A stretch of 64,000 bases of DNA from Pratylenchus scribneri (taxonomy: Eukaryota; Nematoda; Chromadorea; Rhabditida; Pratylenchidae): positions 229,601 to 293,600 of the forward strand of contig JAQSEB010000191.1 of the NCBI GenBank assembly GCA_030063045.1. The letters are read 5' to 3'. The translations under genes were made by a program, and so were the position numbers. The notes under the pieces are model-generated. The model searched no databases, was not told where the DNA came from, and saw nothing but the letters and a program-made list of their open reading frames with translations. Below are positions 50,240 to 61,522 of this stretch, piece by piece (the first letter of the stretch is position 1; each line of letters opens with the position of its first letter).

Positions 50240-51240
50240 TGAAATTTGGATGTCGATTAAATATATTATAATATTAATTTTGGAAAAAATAAATCAACAA
50301 AATCATATGGACAAAATTAAGCCAATGTCAATGTTTTAGAGGAGAGGCTTTTAACAATTTCCGCAATTTTCAAACTTTTGGATTAGATTGAATTGGAACT
50401 TGGTTATTGAACAGATCTCTCACAATATCCATTGACATCTTCGACATTTCCTCAAAAAATACTGTAAATTCTCTTTTAAAACACCAGTCTTTAATAATTC
50501 CTCTTCTCAATTTTTAGGACTTATTATATCTCCTGACAGACTGGATTTAAGAAAAATTTTAAATGCATTTTCTTAATTCTCTAAAGCTCTATAAAATCCG
50601 CTATAATTTTTTTCATAAATATCAATAAATTGAGGAAAATTAGATCCCAAAATTTTCCACTTCTATTGTGATTGAATAATAATTCCCATGGGCTATTAAT
50701 AGAGAATATTTAAGAAATTCCGGAAAATAAAATTTAAATTCAAGAAAAAGCATATTTATCTCTCCATTGTCCATCCCTTTGATACGCCCGGAAACTTTTC
50801 CCCTACTTCATCCAGGTTCCCGACACGCAATCCATTTCCCATTTATAGAAAACATTTTAAGATAAAAAATAAAAATTATATATATATGATATCATTTTTT
50901 AATTATCCTCTTCATTCCATTAAAGCCAAATTCATCATTCAAAGTCCAATGAACATAAAATTAATTTGGCCCTATTGGTGGATATTCCCACTAAAAAAAT
51001 GTGTATCATCATTTCAAAAAAAAAAACGATTCCCAATTTTTAATCATCCATTTACTGTTATTTAACGTGGCATTCGTTGACCGTTTGGCCAAATGTGAAC
51101 ACATTCATTTTCATTTATTTCATTTTACCCATTTCATTTCATATAGGTATTAGTTTTTCTTCCATTTCATTTTTACGATTTTATATTTATATATATATAA
51201 TTAAATTAGGAAATCGGGTTTATCTTTCAGTTTGATTAAA
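50240..51240 (+). promoter_or_regulatory. duplicated 5' block upstream of Ly6-like gene 4
   Basis: Counterpart of 46680–47460, including CATTTACTGTTATTTAACGTG, GGCCAAATGTGAACACATTC and TTTTACGATTTTAT. Part of the same words also stand upstream of the exons at 17564, 48651 and 54118. Confidence 0.6.
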
Positions 51241-51473
51241 CATTTACTCTATACAATATACCATTGAATAGTCCATTCCATATCACTGTATTGGTTGGTA
51301 TCTGGAATAATTCCTCCTATTACGCTTATGAACCAATTCCTTACTGACAAATCCATAAATCCTATTTATTCACCCATCTCTCTACCAATATATCCTTTCT
51401 AATATCATTATTTTAGAAATTTCTACAAATCTCAAAACCAATCTTCTAACAAATTCTTTCATTCGATCGAAAG

Positions 51474-52084
51474 ATGAACCGTGCAATTTTTGTGTTTGCC
51501 ACGGTGATTATCATTATCACCGGTACCACCATGGTCCTTGGGCTGAAGTGCTACAACAATTATGAGGGCTATAGTGCTGGCAAACATTGGTTTAGCGAGA
51601 ATGCTACAGCTTTTGATTGCACACCTGGATATGATATTTGTACCAAAGGAGAATGCGATAGAGTTAGTAAGTACAAGTATAATATTTATATTGATATAAA
51701 AAAGCTACTATTTCTATAATTCACCTTATTAGAAAATTAAATGATAATTTTACAAATTTAATTTATTTAAAAACGCATTTTATTCAAAATGCAATGATTT
51801 GAAGAATATTACATATAATAATATCCCATTCCAGAGTTTTCTGCTTGTAGCAATACTGAAGATGTTTGTGGCAGCATTATCAAAGGTTGTAATAGTTGCA
51901 CTCATATGACTTGCAACCAAGATCTGTGCAACAATGCCTTAGTCCAGTGGCGTAAGTTGAATCTCCATTATTTCCATTATTCGAAAATTATAATTTTCCA
52001 AACATAGATGCCATTCCATTCCGCGTTCTGCTGATGATTGGGCTTGGCACTTTGATGGTGGCCGCCGGCGGGATGCTCATTTGA
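51474..52084 (+). CDS. Ly6/three-finger-like GPI-tailed protein, gene 4 (divergent)
   Basis: Three exons: 51474–51666, 51835–51951, 52008–52084 (128 aa). Signal peptide MNRAIFVFATVIIIITGTTM; the intron after the signal peptide found in the paralogues is missing. Mature domain LKCYNNYEGYSAG … DICTKGEC, then ACSNTEDVCGSI…CTHMTCNQDLCNN, ending in the Ly6 CN signature; tail IPFRVLLMIGLGTLMVAAGG. Its mature domain hardly resembles gene 3, yet the 3' UTR (52194–52290) and 5' block are clearly shared. Confidence 0.8.
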
Positions 52085-52290
52085 TGGGTGGGGCAAGAAA
52101 TGATGAATGTGATTGAAAGAAAGATGAAGAATCACATTCACAATATATAAATTCCCATTTTTTGCGGAGCTGTTGTCCGCGGGAATATTCAAAATGTTAA
52201 AGTCTATCCCTTTCCTGTCCTATTTTTATATTTTCGGTTATTTTTGGTTTCACTTTCCTCTTTCCAATGTTGAATAAAATGTTAAAATGA

Positions 52291-53870
52291 GAAATATTTG
52301 TCACTCAAAATGTTAGCTTGAAGAAATGAATTTCCGGAGACGGAAATGGATTTATTGTTAAGAAAAAAAATTTACACTTTTCTTCGGGATCCAAATTAAT
52401 CTGCATGAGCACTTTCGGTTTTGAACAAATTAGAAAATTTTGCTCGAAATAACCAAAATTAAAACAACAAAAAATAGAAAATCTGATTTAAATCTAAAAA
52501 GAATTCTTTTTCACTAAAATTGTTATTTTCTTTATGATCATTTTATATTTTGGTACTAGTCTGTTATTGTGGATGCAAAATTTTAATGGGGATGGCACCG
52601 TAAAATTTATTAATCGCCTTCCCCGGTATTTTAAAGACCATTACACAATAGAAAAACTACCATAAACCGAATTATTCTTGACCTAATTCTAAACCCAACT
52701 CACGCTAAATCCTACCCCTAAAACCCATCCAGTCTTCATAAATCTAATCCTAGCCTATCCTAAGCAATTAGTAAGGTTTTTCTAAATCCCTAATGAGGCT
52801 TAAGGTAGGTTAAACTAGGGTTTAAGGTAGGCCCGGATCAGCTTAGGGGTAGTATATTGTTAGTCTTAGGTGTAAGGGTAGGTTTGACTTTGGTACTTGT
52901 GTACTTTACATCCTCTTTTTGGTTCAAAATTTTTTTCGAAAAAAAATTTTTTCTGAAATGATATACCAATCGACACGTCTTGACGAGCTGGTTACGAAAA
53001 TGATATTGGTTTCGCATAAAATTCAAAATTAAAAAAGTTATGAAATCATGAAAATCGAAAAAGTGAATGGTCCCCTCTATGGGTCGAAAGTCGAAAAATT
53101 TTTTGAAAAATTTTTTGATAAAAATATAGCTCGTTCGACGCGTCTCGATGAGGCAAGCTTGAATCTGCCATCGGTTTCGCATAAAACCTAAGAATAAAAA
53201 AGTTATGGCCATTTTTAGTCTCACTGGAATGTGTTGGAATTTCGCAGATTTGCGCGAATCTTTAAATCAAAATAAAAGTGAAATTGCTTTCCCTTTTCCA
53301 TCCCTGTGATTTCTACCAGAAATTTTTCATAGGATTCATCTATGCTATGGTCATCGAATCCAACTTTTTTTTGGAGAAGTTAAAATAAAAAGAAAAAATA
53401 ATTTATATGATATCATTTTTTAATTATCCTCTTTATTCCATTAAAGCCAAATTCATCATCCAAAGTTCAATGTACATGAAATAAATTTGGCCCTATTCGA
53501 GGACATTCCCACCAAAACGCGTATCATCATTTTACATCCCAAATTTAGAGAGAGAGAGAGACGGAGGCACATCGGTGCTTGTTTTTTGCTTAATCATCCA
53601 TTTACTGTTATTTAACGTGTCAATTGTAGTCAGATCAGCCAAAATGAACACATTCATTTTCATTTTCACCTATTTCATTTCATTGACAATTTACTGAAAT
53701 TAGTTTTCTCCTTTCATTTTTACGATTTTATTACCCAATAAAAATAAATCGTTTAAATTTCCCCAACAAATAAAAGATAAAGCCATTATATATATTCCGA
53801 AATTGGATTATTTGGACTTATTTAGGAATTTAATCATAGAATATAAACAATAGCAAAATTTAGCTGTTTT
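52291..53870. other. intergenic region with repeats and a Ly6 5' block
   Basis: CTAACCC/AAACCC-type degenerate words at ~52680–52850; two diverged palindrome-family cores at 52965–53190 (CAATCGACACGTCTTGACGAG and TTCGACGCGTCTCGATGAGG, each followed by TTTCGCATAAAA); a GAGAGAGA tract near 53550; and the Ly6 5' block at 53400–53760. No gene seen. Confidence 0.55.
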
Positions 53871-54117
53871 TGAAATCAAGTTAAGAACAGAAATGGACTT
53901 ATTCCCTAGAAAGATATATCATTCCATTTGAAACAAATTTTTTCTGGATTTATTCCTACTTAAAAGTCAATTATCCTATAAATCCATGTATTTTCACCCA
54001 TCTCCAATTACCGAGAGATAAATGCATTTATTCTAATATCAGTCTTTTAGAAAACACTTCAACTTCAACTCTCAAATAATCTTTTATTAACATCTTCTAA
54101 ATATAACAATATCCGAA

Positions 54118-54180
54118 ATGTGTGCCAAAACTGCCATCATCGTGGTCATCTACTTTCTGGCATTGGTCGGCATTGCTGCC
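54118..54180 (+). pseudogene. orphan Ly6-like signal-peptide exon, left palindrome arm
   Basis: Reads MCAKTAIIVVIYFLALVGIA, clearly an exon 1 of the family, with the standard leader. Instead of a donor and exon 2 it runs directly into reversed 3' UTR sequence and stops at ~54231. The 5' block at 53400–53760 lies upstream, so transcription may still start here. Confidence 0.8.
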
Positions 54181-54310
54181 CAAAAATTACAGAAAATACA
54201 AAAGAAGGACAGTGAAAGGGATGGACATTAACAGATTTTGGTTAACATTTTGAAATGTCCATCTTCTTTTTGCAACAATTTTGTGGCCAATTCTTTCTTC
54301 CTTCTTCTTC

Positions 54311-54372
54311 TTAAAGCACGAAGTGCCCGATGGCAATCTTCACAGCGCCAATGACGATGAGCAGCGAAAATG
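54311..54372 (-). pseudogene. orphan Ly6-like last exon, left palindrome arm
   Basis: Minus strand reads FSLLIVIGAVKIAIGHFVL then stop, the family's GPI-tail exon, followed by its 3' UTR running leftward to ~54180. No upstream exons on this strand. Confidence 0.8.
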
Positions 54373-54420
54373 TTCAAATAAATCTTCTTCTAAATATCTT
54401 CAAATCTAACAACATCCAAA

Positions 54421-54848
54421 ATGTGCATGTCCTGCAAACCGGCCATCATTGCCATCTGCCTTTTGTCATCTTTGATTGGCGCTTTTGCTGGTAATTATGA
54501 ATTTGTATCCTTTGTAAATATATTTTTCAATTATCCTCAGTCATGAAATGTTACGATGGCGATAGCGATAAAGGATTCAAACAAATGGAATGCGGCGAAG
54601 TGAACACTTGCCTCAAATTGATTGTAATTTTTTAGAAATAAAAATGAATTATTATTATTATTTAAAATATTATAGGCAGCAATGTGATGATATTGTTGCG
54701 CCCGGGGATGAGGAAATGCCATCTTGTCATACAATCCTTATTGCAAATCATATGGTGGCATTCGAGAGGATGTCAAAGATTGTTGGCGAACTATGTATGG
54801 GTTTTCTATGCTTTATGATAAAAATAAAAATAATATTTGTTGTATAAA
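54421..54848 (+). pseudogene. damaged Ly6-like gene inside the palindrome
   Basis: Exon 1 54421–54490 (MCMSCKPAIIAICLLSSLI), exon 2 from ~54540 (MKCYDGDSDKGFKQMEC…NTCLK) and a third exon-like stretch at ~54675–54800 (QQCDDIVAPG…PSCHTIL) with a few Cys. The exon 2/3 junction does not keep the family's DC motif, no CN ending is seen and no GPI tail follows in the same sense. Probably a broken gene; a short secreted product remains possible. Confidence 0.6.
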
Positions 54849-55688
54849 TTAAAATAAATTATTTTAGCAATCACAGGGCCGATCAAAGATGACAAAAGGC
54901 AGATGGCAATGATAGTTGATTTGCCCGACATGCACATTTTACATGCTATTTTTTTCCTCCAAAAAAAACTTTTTTTCCGCCAAAAAAATCTTTTTTACCG
55001 CCAAGACTTTTTTCCTCCAAAAATCACTTTTTTACCGCCAATACCTCTTTTTCCGCCAAAAATAACTTTTCTACCGCCAACGACCACAAAAATGAAATTT
55101 TTGATTTTTTTTTCTAAAAATCATTAAGTAAATGGAATGAAGAGCTCTCTCAGCCGAATAAGAAATAATCTTAGCTTTGAAGAATCTTTATTCTAGCCCT
55201 GAACCTAATCTTAGGATATCCTTATCCGATTCTTAGCCCCTAGAATCCTTGCTCCGACCCTTAGCCCCTAGTCCTTAGGACTCATACTCCGACCCTAACC
55301 TACCCTAACCATAGCCCCTAGCCCCTAGATCCGATGCTCCAACCCGTGTCTAAGTCCTAAATATTGGCCTAAAACATATTTTGAATAAAAAATTTTAGAT
55401 TTTTTTGCGCATTGAATGTTTGTAAGGGTTGGGTTAAATTCAATTTTATGATTTTTTAGAAAAAAAAAATCATAAATTTCATTTTTGGGGTCATTGGTGG
55501 TAAAAAAGATTTTTTGGCGGAAAAAGAGGTATTGGCGGTAAAAAAGTGATTTTTGGAGGAAAAAAAGTCTTGGCGGTAAAAAAGATTTTTTTGGCGGAAA
55601 AAAAGTTTTTTTTGGAGGAAAAAAAGGTTATCACGCACATTTTGGATGTTGTTAGATTTGAAGATATTTAGAAGAAGATTTATTTGAA

Positions 55689-55750
55689 CATTTTCGCTGC
55701 TCATCGTCATTGGCGCTGTGAAGATTGCCATCGGGCACTTCGTGCTTTAA
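55689..55750 (+). pseudogene. orphan Ly6-like last exon, right palindrome arm
   Basis: Mirror copy of 54311–54372, now on the plus strand (…VIGAVKIAIGHFVL, stop). It is followed by the family 3' UTR, which is cut short at ~55880 where exon 1 of the opposite strand begins, losing the AATAAA part. Confidence 0.8.
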
Positions 55751-55881
55751 GAAGAAGAAGGAAGAAAGAATGGCCACAAAATTGTTGCAAAAAGAAGATG
55801 GACATTTCAAAATGTTAACCAAAATCTGTTAATGTCCATCCCTTTCACTGTCCTTCTTTTGTATTTTCTGTAATTTTTGGG

Positions 55882-55942
55882 CAGCAATGCCGACCAATGC
55901 CAGAAAGTAGATGACCACGATGATGGCAGTTTTGGCACACAT
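55882..55942 (-). pseudogene. orphan Ly6-like signal-peptide exon, right palindrome arm
   Basis: Mirror copy of 54118–54180 on the minus strand, with its leader continuing to ~56050. It runs into the truncated 3' UTR just as on the left arm. Confidence 0.8.
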
Positions 55943-56332
55943 TTCGGATATTGTTATATTTAGAAGATGTTAATAAAAGATTATTTGAGAGTTGAAGTTG
56001 AAGTGTTTTCTAAAAGACTGATATTAGAATAAATGCATTTATCTCTCGGTAATTGGAGATGGGTGAAAATACATGGATTTATAGGATAATTGACTTTTAA
56101 GTAGGAATAAATCCAGAAAAAATTTGTTTCAAATGGAATGATATCTTGGGAATAAGTCCATTCCTTTTCTTAACTTGATTCCACAAAAACTTTTAAAATT
56201 GTCATTTCATTAATGACCCATTAACCAGTACGTGTACATATACGATAATCTATAATAAAAAGAAAAGAATAAGACAAAAATTCCAGCTCATTAAATCTTA
56301 ATTAAATTATTTTCTTAATTTTAAAACAGATT

Positions 56333-56986
56333 TTGGTAATAGTTGAATTTGTACCCCCCCCTTTTTTTTCCAAAAAATTTTTTATTTTATTTCTCGCTAA
56401 AAACGTGTATTTAGGGGTTATCGATGGTGGGGAGAATCCGAATTTAGCATTAGTTTTCCATTATCTTTATTGGTTGAACTAGTATAGGTTTACAAACCGG
56501 TTTCGAAAAAATTGAATTTTGGTAATTTGGGTCAATATATCATTCGACGCGCTTCGATGAGCTGATCATGAATCTGTCATTTATTTCACATTAAACACAA
56601 AATTAAAAAAGTTATGGCCATAAAAAATTCATAAGGTGTATACGTGGCCCAAGTAACTAAAATGGCCACAACTTTTTTAATTTTGGGTTTTATGCGAAAC
56701 TGATTACAGATTCATGATCAGCTCATTGAGGCACATTGAATGTGCTATAATTTCTCTAAATTTGACAAGATAAAAATTTTCATCAAAATTGCCCTTGGTC
56801 CCGTCCCCCCTTTGCACTATCTTGGTAAAAGTCGGCATATCTTACCATGATGGTAGGATATGAAAAAATGAACGTCATATTCGGATTCCCCATCATCGAA
56901 AACCCCTAAATACACGTTTTTAGCGAAAAATAAAATAAACATTTTTTTGGAAAAAAGGGGGGTACAAAGTCAACTATTACCTATAT
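56333..56986. repeat. ~650-bp MITE-like element with ~115-bp inverted arms
   Basis: GGTAATAGTTGAATTTGTACC…AAACGTGTATTTAGGGGTT on the left mirrors AACCCCTAAATACACG…GGGGTACAAAGTCAACTATTACC on the right. Inner cores ATTCGACGCGCTTCGATGAG and GCTCATTGAGGCACATTGAA tie it to the palindrome family. Confidence 0.85.
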
Positions 56987-57167
56987 TTTTGATAAATTTT
57001 AATTTGGAATTCGATAGAATTTTGCTTGGGCTTAAAAACGGAAAATTTGTTAATTTTACGAATTTACTGATTTCTACTTATTAGGGATCCGATATTAAGG
57101 TTTAAAAAACCTAAAATTTTCAATTCAATTAAGGATGGTATATTATTTTTCGATAGAATGTACTGAA

Positions 57168-60120
57168 TAGGGTTAATTACCCGGGGGCGGGTAATGAAAA
57201 AGCGGGTAACGGGTAATACGGGTAATTGGGGTCCGGGTAATGGGTAGGGTAGGCCAAATTCGAAAAATACCCGCGGGTACTACCCTACCCGTTCCTTGTT
57301 AAGACATTTTTTGAAATTCGTTTAATAAAATTTTTAAAATTGGCCAAAATAAGTATCATAATAAAAAATAAATCATTCATTTTTATTCTTCTTAATCTTC
57401 TTCATCTTCAAATTCTTCTTCACTCAAATCTGATTCTTCTGGTTCAGTTGAAGGACCCAGCTTCAATTTCTTTTTCAAATGTGCTTTTATGATCAGAATT
57501 TTCTCAGCCATTTTTCCCGAAAGTCTTAATAAAATAAAATTTTTAAAAATTATAAAAATAATTGTACCGATTTCTTAGAGTGTTTGCATAAAGCAAGCCG
57601 GTTTTGGAGAAAAGCCTCTCGGATGCAATCGATGTTGCAGGAATTGACAAAAATATCTGTGCCAGCTCTCCAAGTTCGGGGAATTTGGGCGAATGTTGTC
57701 GCCACCAATCAAAAATATTGTCATCCTTGGGCGGCCTTTTGATCGATGCATAAATCGCAAGTTGCGACTTTATTTTGGAATCCAATTCTGCATCTAATTC
57801 GCCGGATATTGCTGTTGGATTTGAAATTGGCGATTTTGGATCAGCATAGATGTCGTCTAAAAAATCGATTTATTTTTAAATTAAAAGATATGTACAATGC
57901 TGTAGACTTTCATCGCTTGAAATTGTTTCTTCGAAATTCATTTCTGGATTTGAATTTTCAGAATGTTCGGGCATTTTTTCACTCAATTCAATATTTGATT
58001 CATCAATTTCTGAGAGCTAAAAAAATTTATAAATTTTTAAATAAATATAAAATTAACCAATTTGTTTTGCAAATTCCTTCAATTGGTTTTCAATGGTCAT
58101 CCAATTTCTTTTGGCCCAAATTGTTTCATCATAAGCCCACCGGGGGTCAAGCAATGTCGCCATGTGCAAAATGTCATTTTTGGCCAAACATGACACACGA
58201 TCATTGATTGATTTGGTCAAAGATTCAGCAATGAATTGAACAGATGGATCTGGTCTCAATGCGACCAGAAAATCCCTGATTTTCTTCAATGTTGGAATTA
58301 TTGTAGACGCAGTGGAGATTTCATTTGAAAACTTTAAAATATATTTATTGAAGCATTGTAGAAATTTTTTTACCTTTTTGGTCTCATCATCGAATATTTG
58401 CAAAATGGAGCAAATATGCGCCATGAAAGTAAAATCAGCCCCAGAAATTTTTGGCAAATCCGCTGACAATTGCTCAATTTTTTGCTTTTTGGCTCGTGGT
58501 GGCCACTCTTCTTGTTGCCGATCAAATTCAAGTGTCAAAATAACTTTCCTTTGCTTCCAAAAAGTGTTCATCATGGCAAAAGTCGAGTTCCATCGCGTAG
58601 GAACTGACTGTTTTTTGAAAATATTTTAAACAATTATTTATAATTCCTTACCAATGTAAGTTTTGTAACTTTGAATCCGAGCTTTTCTTGCTTTTGTGAA
58701 AAGATTGCATTGCCATTTTTTGTTCGGCATTCTTTGACCCAATGTCGGATTTTCTTTAATAATTCATCCAGTCTTGGATCCTTTAGCAAATCGCAAACAA
58801 CCAGGTGCAGAAAATGATTAACGCATTGAAAACTTAAAAATTTAATTTAATTTTTAATTTATTTTTTAAAAAAACCTTTCAATTTCCAACAACTTTGCAC
58901 TTTTGGCCATATTGGCGGCATTGTCGCGTACAAGGCAGGCTAATTTCTCAAGTTTAAAACCATTTTCTGCCAAATTTTCTTCAATCTTGTTCGCAATATT
59001 TTCGGCCGTATGCTTGTCTTCCATTGGCGAGGCCGCCAAAACAAAATCCATTCGTTTGAAATCTTTGTTGCAACAATGAATTGTTACGCTAAAATTTTAA
59101 AATAATTCAATTTTAATTTATTTTAATAAACCTTTGAAAGGAAGGAGTCGTTGATGGATCGCTCCATCCATCACTAGTAATTGCATAATAACATTCCCCA
59201 ATTTGTGATTTAATCTTTTCTTGGATATTCTTGGCCATTCTCGGCACAACAATTTTGGCATAATAATCACCATTATGAGGCTGTATATAAAATTTATAAT
59301 GATAATAAAATATTTAAATAAAACCTTTAAATTTGGGTAAGCCTTGCTGTAAAGCATTTGTAAATCCTCATCATTGAAAAAAGAGAAAGCACAATTTCGT
59401 CTTATCATAATCCGACTAAGCGATTCTTCTGCTTTCATTCGCTCTTCATTTTTCTTGATAATAAATGGATCCAAACTCTAAATTAATCAATATTATTTTT
59501 ATTTCTTTAAGTTTCTATCTATTTAACCTCATTTTTTTGTTTTCCTTCTTCATCTGGTTTCAGCAATTTGTATTGTTCTTTATGCTTATATTTCAAATGA
59601 TTCCACATTGATTTCGTGCCCTGATCTGATGCTGATCTCTTCAATCTTTGTTGACATAATTTGCAGATAACATCGAAAGAATCTGCTATTTCTTCGAAAT
59701 ATGTCCACACTTTACTTTTAGACATTATTTTCTAGATTTTTTTATTTAATTTCTAAATGATCAAGTGGATAATGAATTGCTTAAATATTATATTTAATAA
59801 AGAAATTTGGAGATTGAATATTGGAGTTCGAGACTGATGATGATTTTATAAGATAAATGATGTGCAAAAAAAAGAAATAAAAACAAAATGCCACGCAAAA
59901 TTTGAAATGTATATCAGAATTCCCATAAAAAAATACAATTTTTATTCCCTAAATGGTGGCTTTAAAAAAGGTTACGGGTAGGCGGGTAGTCGGGTAGTCA
60001 AGGTGCGGGTAATGGGTAATGCGGGTAATTGGGGTCCGGGTAACGGGTAGGGTAATTTGCCCAAAATCCTTACGGGTACCCTACCCGACTACCCTACCCG
60101 TCAACGGGTAATTAACCCTA
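57168..60120 (-). mobile_element. hAT-family DNA transposon, copy 2 (inverted)
   Basis: Reverse-complement twin of 22163–25111 with the same TAGGGTTAATTACCCG ends. Length differs by a few bases (an extra TAAAT in the intron between transposase exons 4 and 5, and a 1-bp change near the 5' end). Flanks: GTACTGAA on the left (3' end of the element) and CTCTTTTA on the right (5' end). They do not match each other, but the right flank is the exact reverse complement of TAAAAGAG at copy 1's 3' end. Confidence 0.95.
57392..59725 (-). CDS. hAT transposase with BED zinc finger, copy 2
   Basis: Same nine-exon, 659-aa structure as copy 1, on the minus strand and open throughout. The only amino-acid difference I noticed is an Ala to Thr change in the sixth exon (VILALEF becomes VILTLEF). 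The intact BED finger, TSDGWSDPS, DNAANM and C-terminal dimerisation blocks suggest both copies could be active, and their similarity implies recent transposition or gene conversion. Confidence 0.92.
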
Positions 60121-60184
60121 CTCTTTTAGCATATGGATTATATATTTAAAAATTTCCGAAAATATATCAACGGATTGCATACAA

Positions 60185-60785
60185 GCCTGGGTCCAATTTC
60201 AATACTCCTTTCTTATGCCCCTCGGTTTTGGTCATTCGAAGAAAGGGCATCGGTATTTAATGACGGTGACTTTGTGAGAAGACATGGCACATGATTCCAA
60301 TTGGCCACCCCGTATTTCATGGCTTCGAATTTCGTGGGGCGCAAATTTATTGGTTGAAAATATTTAGAGGAGTGGATGAAATGTATAACTAAATTGAAGG
60401 GGAAGATGGAGAAGTGGAGAAAGCCAATGGCCATTGGAGAATTTGTGGCGGTGTCATTTATCAACGAATTGCACACCGGCCCATTCCAAATTTACGAAGA
60501 ATGGGTTTGGACTCATTCAATTTTACCGATTCGATGAAAGGGCATCGGCGAAGATGACTATTGACTTTTTATGGAAAACAAGGCACATGATTCAATTGGC
60601 CATGGCCCAATTCCATGGCCTCGATGTGAGTTCGGCGCAAATTGTTGACTGAATGAATGAAATATTTGGGGGGAGTGGATGGACTTGGAGGGTAAAATCA
60701 TTTTTAGATAGAATAGCCAGAGAAGGGAGGATGGAAGAGTGGAGGATTGGATAAATCCAATGGCCATTGGTGAATTTGCAGCCTC
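60185..60785. repeat. ~300-bp tandem duplication
   Basis: Both halves contain, in order, GAAAGGGCATCGG, GGCACATGATTC, AATTGGCCA, GGCGCAAAT, GAGTGGATG and CCAATGGCCATTGG. Open stretches here are incidental; no gene supported. Confidence 0.75.
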
Positions 60786-61035
60786 ATTTTGCAAAATTTT
60801 GGCCATGGGTTTGATAAAAGGGTGAATGGAAAATGAAGGACTAAAAGCAAAGCCAGCAACATTTCTTGCAGCCATTTTGGCCATTTTAAAAGTAAAGTCA
60901 TACTCTTAAAATCATTCATTTATTCAATTCCAATCAAAATTCAAATCCAAGGCCGTTTTCATTTGTAATTGTAAATAAATTTCAGTTGAAAAATTAATTT
61001 ATTCATTTTTTAAACAGAACTAATAAGGCTAATAA

Positions 61036-61444
61036 GTAGTGTTCGACAGAGTCATTTAACCGAAAACCGGTTTTTTGTCTTAAAATAGAAATAAAACCGA
61101 TCGTTTTTCCTATTCACAATGAGGGACAATTTTTGAATAAAATTTTTCGGGGCTCAAATATTCCCTTTAGTAATGTCATTTTTCAAAATTGTTTCTTCTT
61201 GCGGAACTATTTTCATTTAAATTTTTTCTCTAAAATGGCAAGAAGATTTAGAAATTGATGAAAAAGAAAATATTGCAAATAACTTTTGTATTATTTTATA
61301 TTTTTTTTTGATATATAAAAATTTAAAATATTTTAAAATTTGAATAAACTTTTCACAAAACCGAAATACCGAAAATCCAGATCGGCGAACGGAGAAAAAG
61401 GATAATTGAAAACCTTGGTTTAAAACCGACTCTGTCCTACCCTA
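61036..61444. repeat. large diverged member of the GGTTTCGGTTT/ACCGACTCTGTCCTAC family
   Basis: Left end TTCGACAGAGTC…AACCGAAAACCGG; right end AAAACCGACTCTGTCCTACC, matching the arm of 17262–17412. The interior has AAACCGAAATACCGAAAATC. Confidence 0.65.
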
Positions 61445-61522
61445 CTAATTAATAAGCAATTTAAATTAACCAGAATATAAAATAATTTAAAACAAAAAAT
61501 AAATTTTAAAATTTCCAGCAAA

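Larger units (their letters stand above)
49256..51473. other. intergenic region between Ly6-like genes 3 and 4
   Basis: 3' UTR of gene 3 to ~49440, then AT-rich DNA, a C-rich telomere-like tract at 49805–49896 (CTAACCCTAGCCCATAGCCC…CCTAACCCTAACCC), and the 5' block of gene 4 at 50240–51240. No exon seen in the rest. Confidence 0.6.
53872..56182. repeat. 2.3-kb palindrome built of Ly6-like gene fragments
   Basis: The outer arms 53872–~54432 and ~55628–56182 are near-identical in reverse complement; the inner arms 54947–55124 and 55449–55626 (CCGCCAAAAA/TTTTTGGCGG words) continue the symmetry. The left arm alone carries an extra ~510 bp (54421–54940) whose ends are themselves inverted (AAAATGTGCATGTC and GACATGCACATTTT). 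The spacer 55125–55448 is CCTAGCCCC-rich. Each arm holds a Ly6-type exon 1 abutting a Ly6-type last exon in the opposite sense. Confidence 0.9.
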
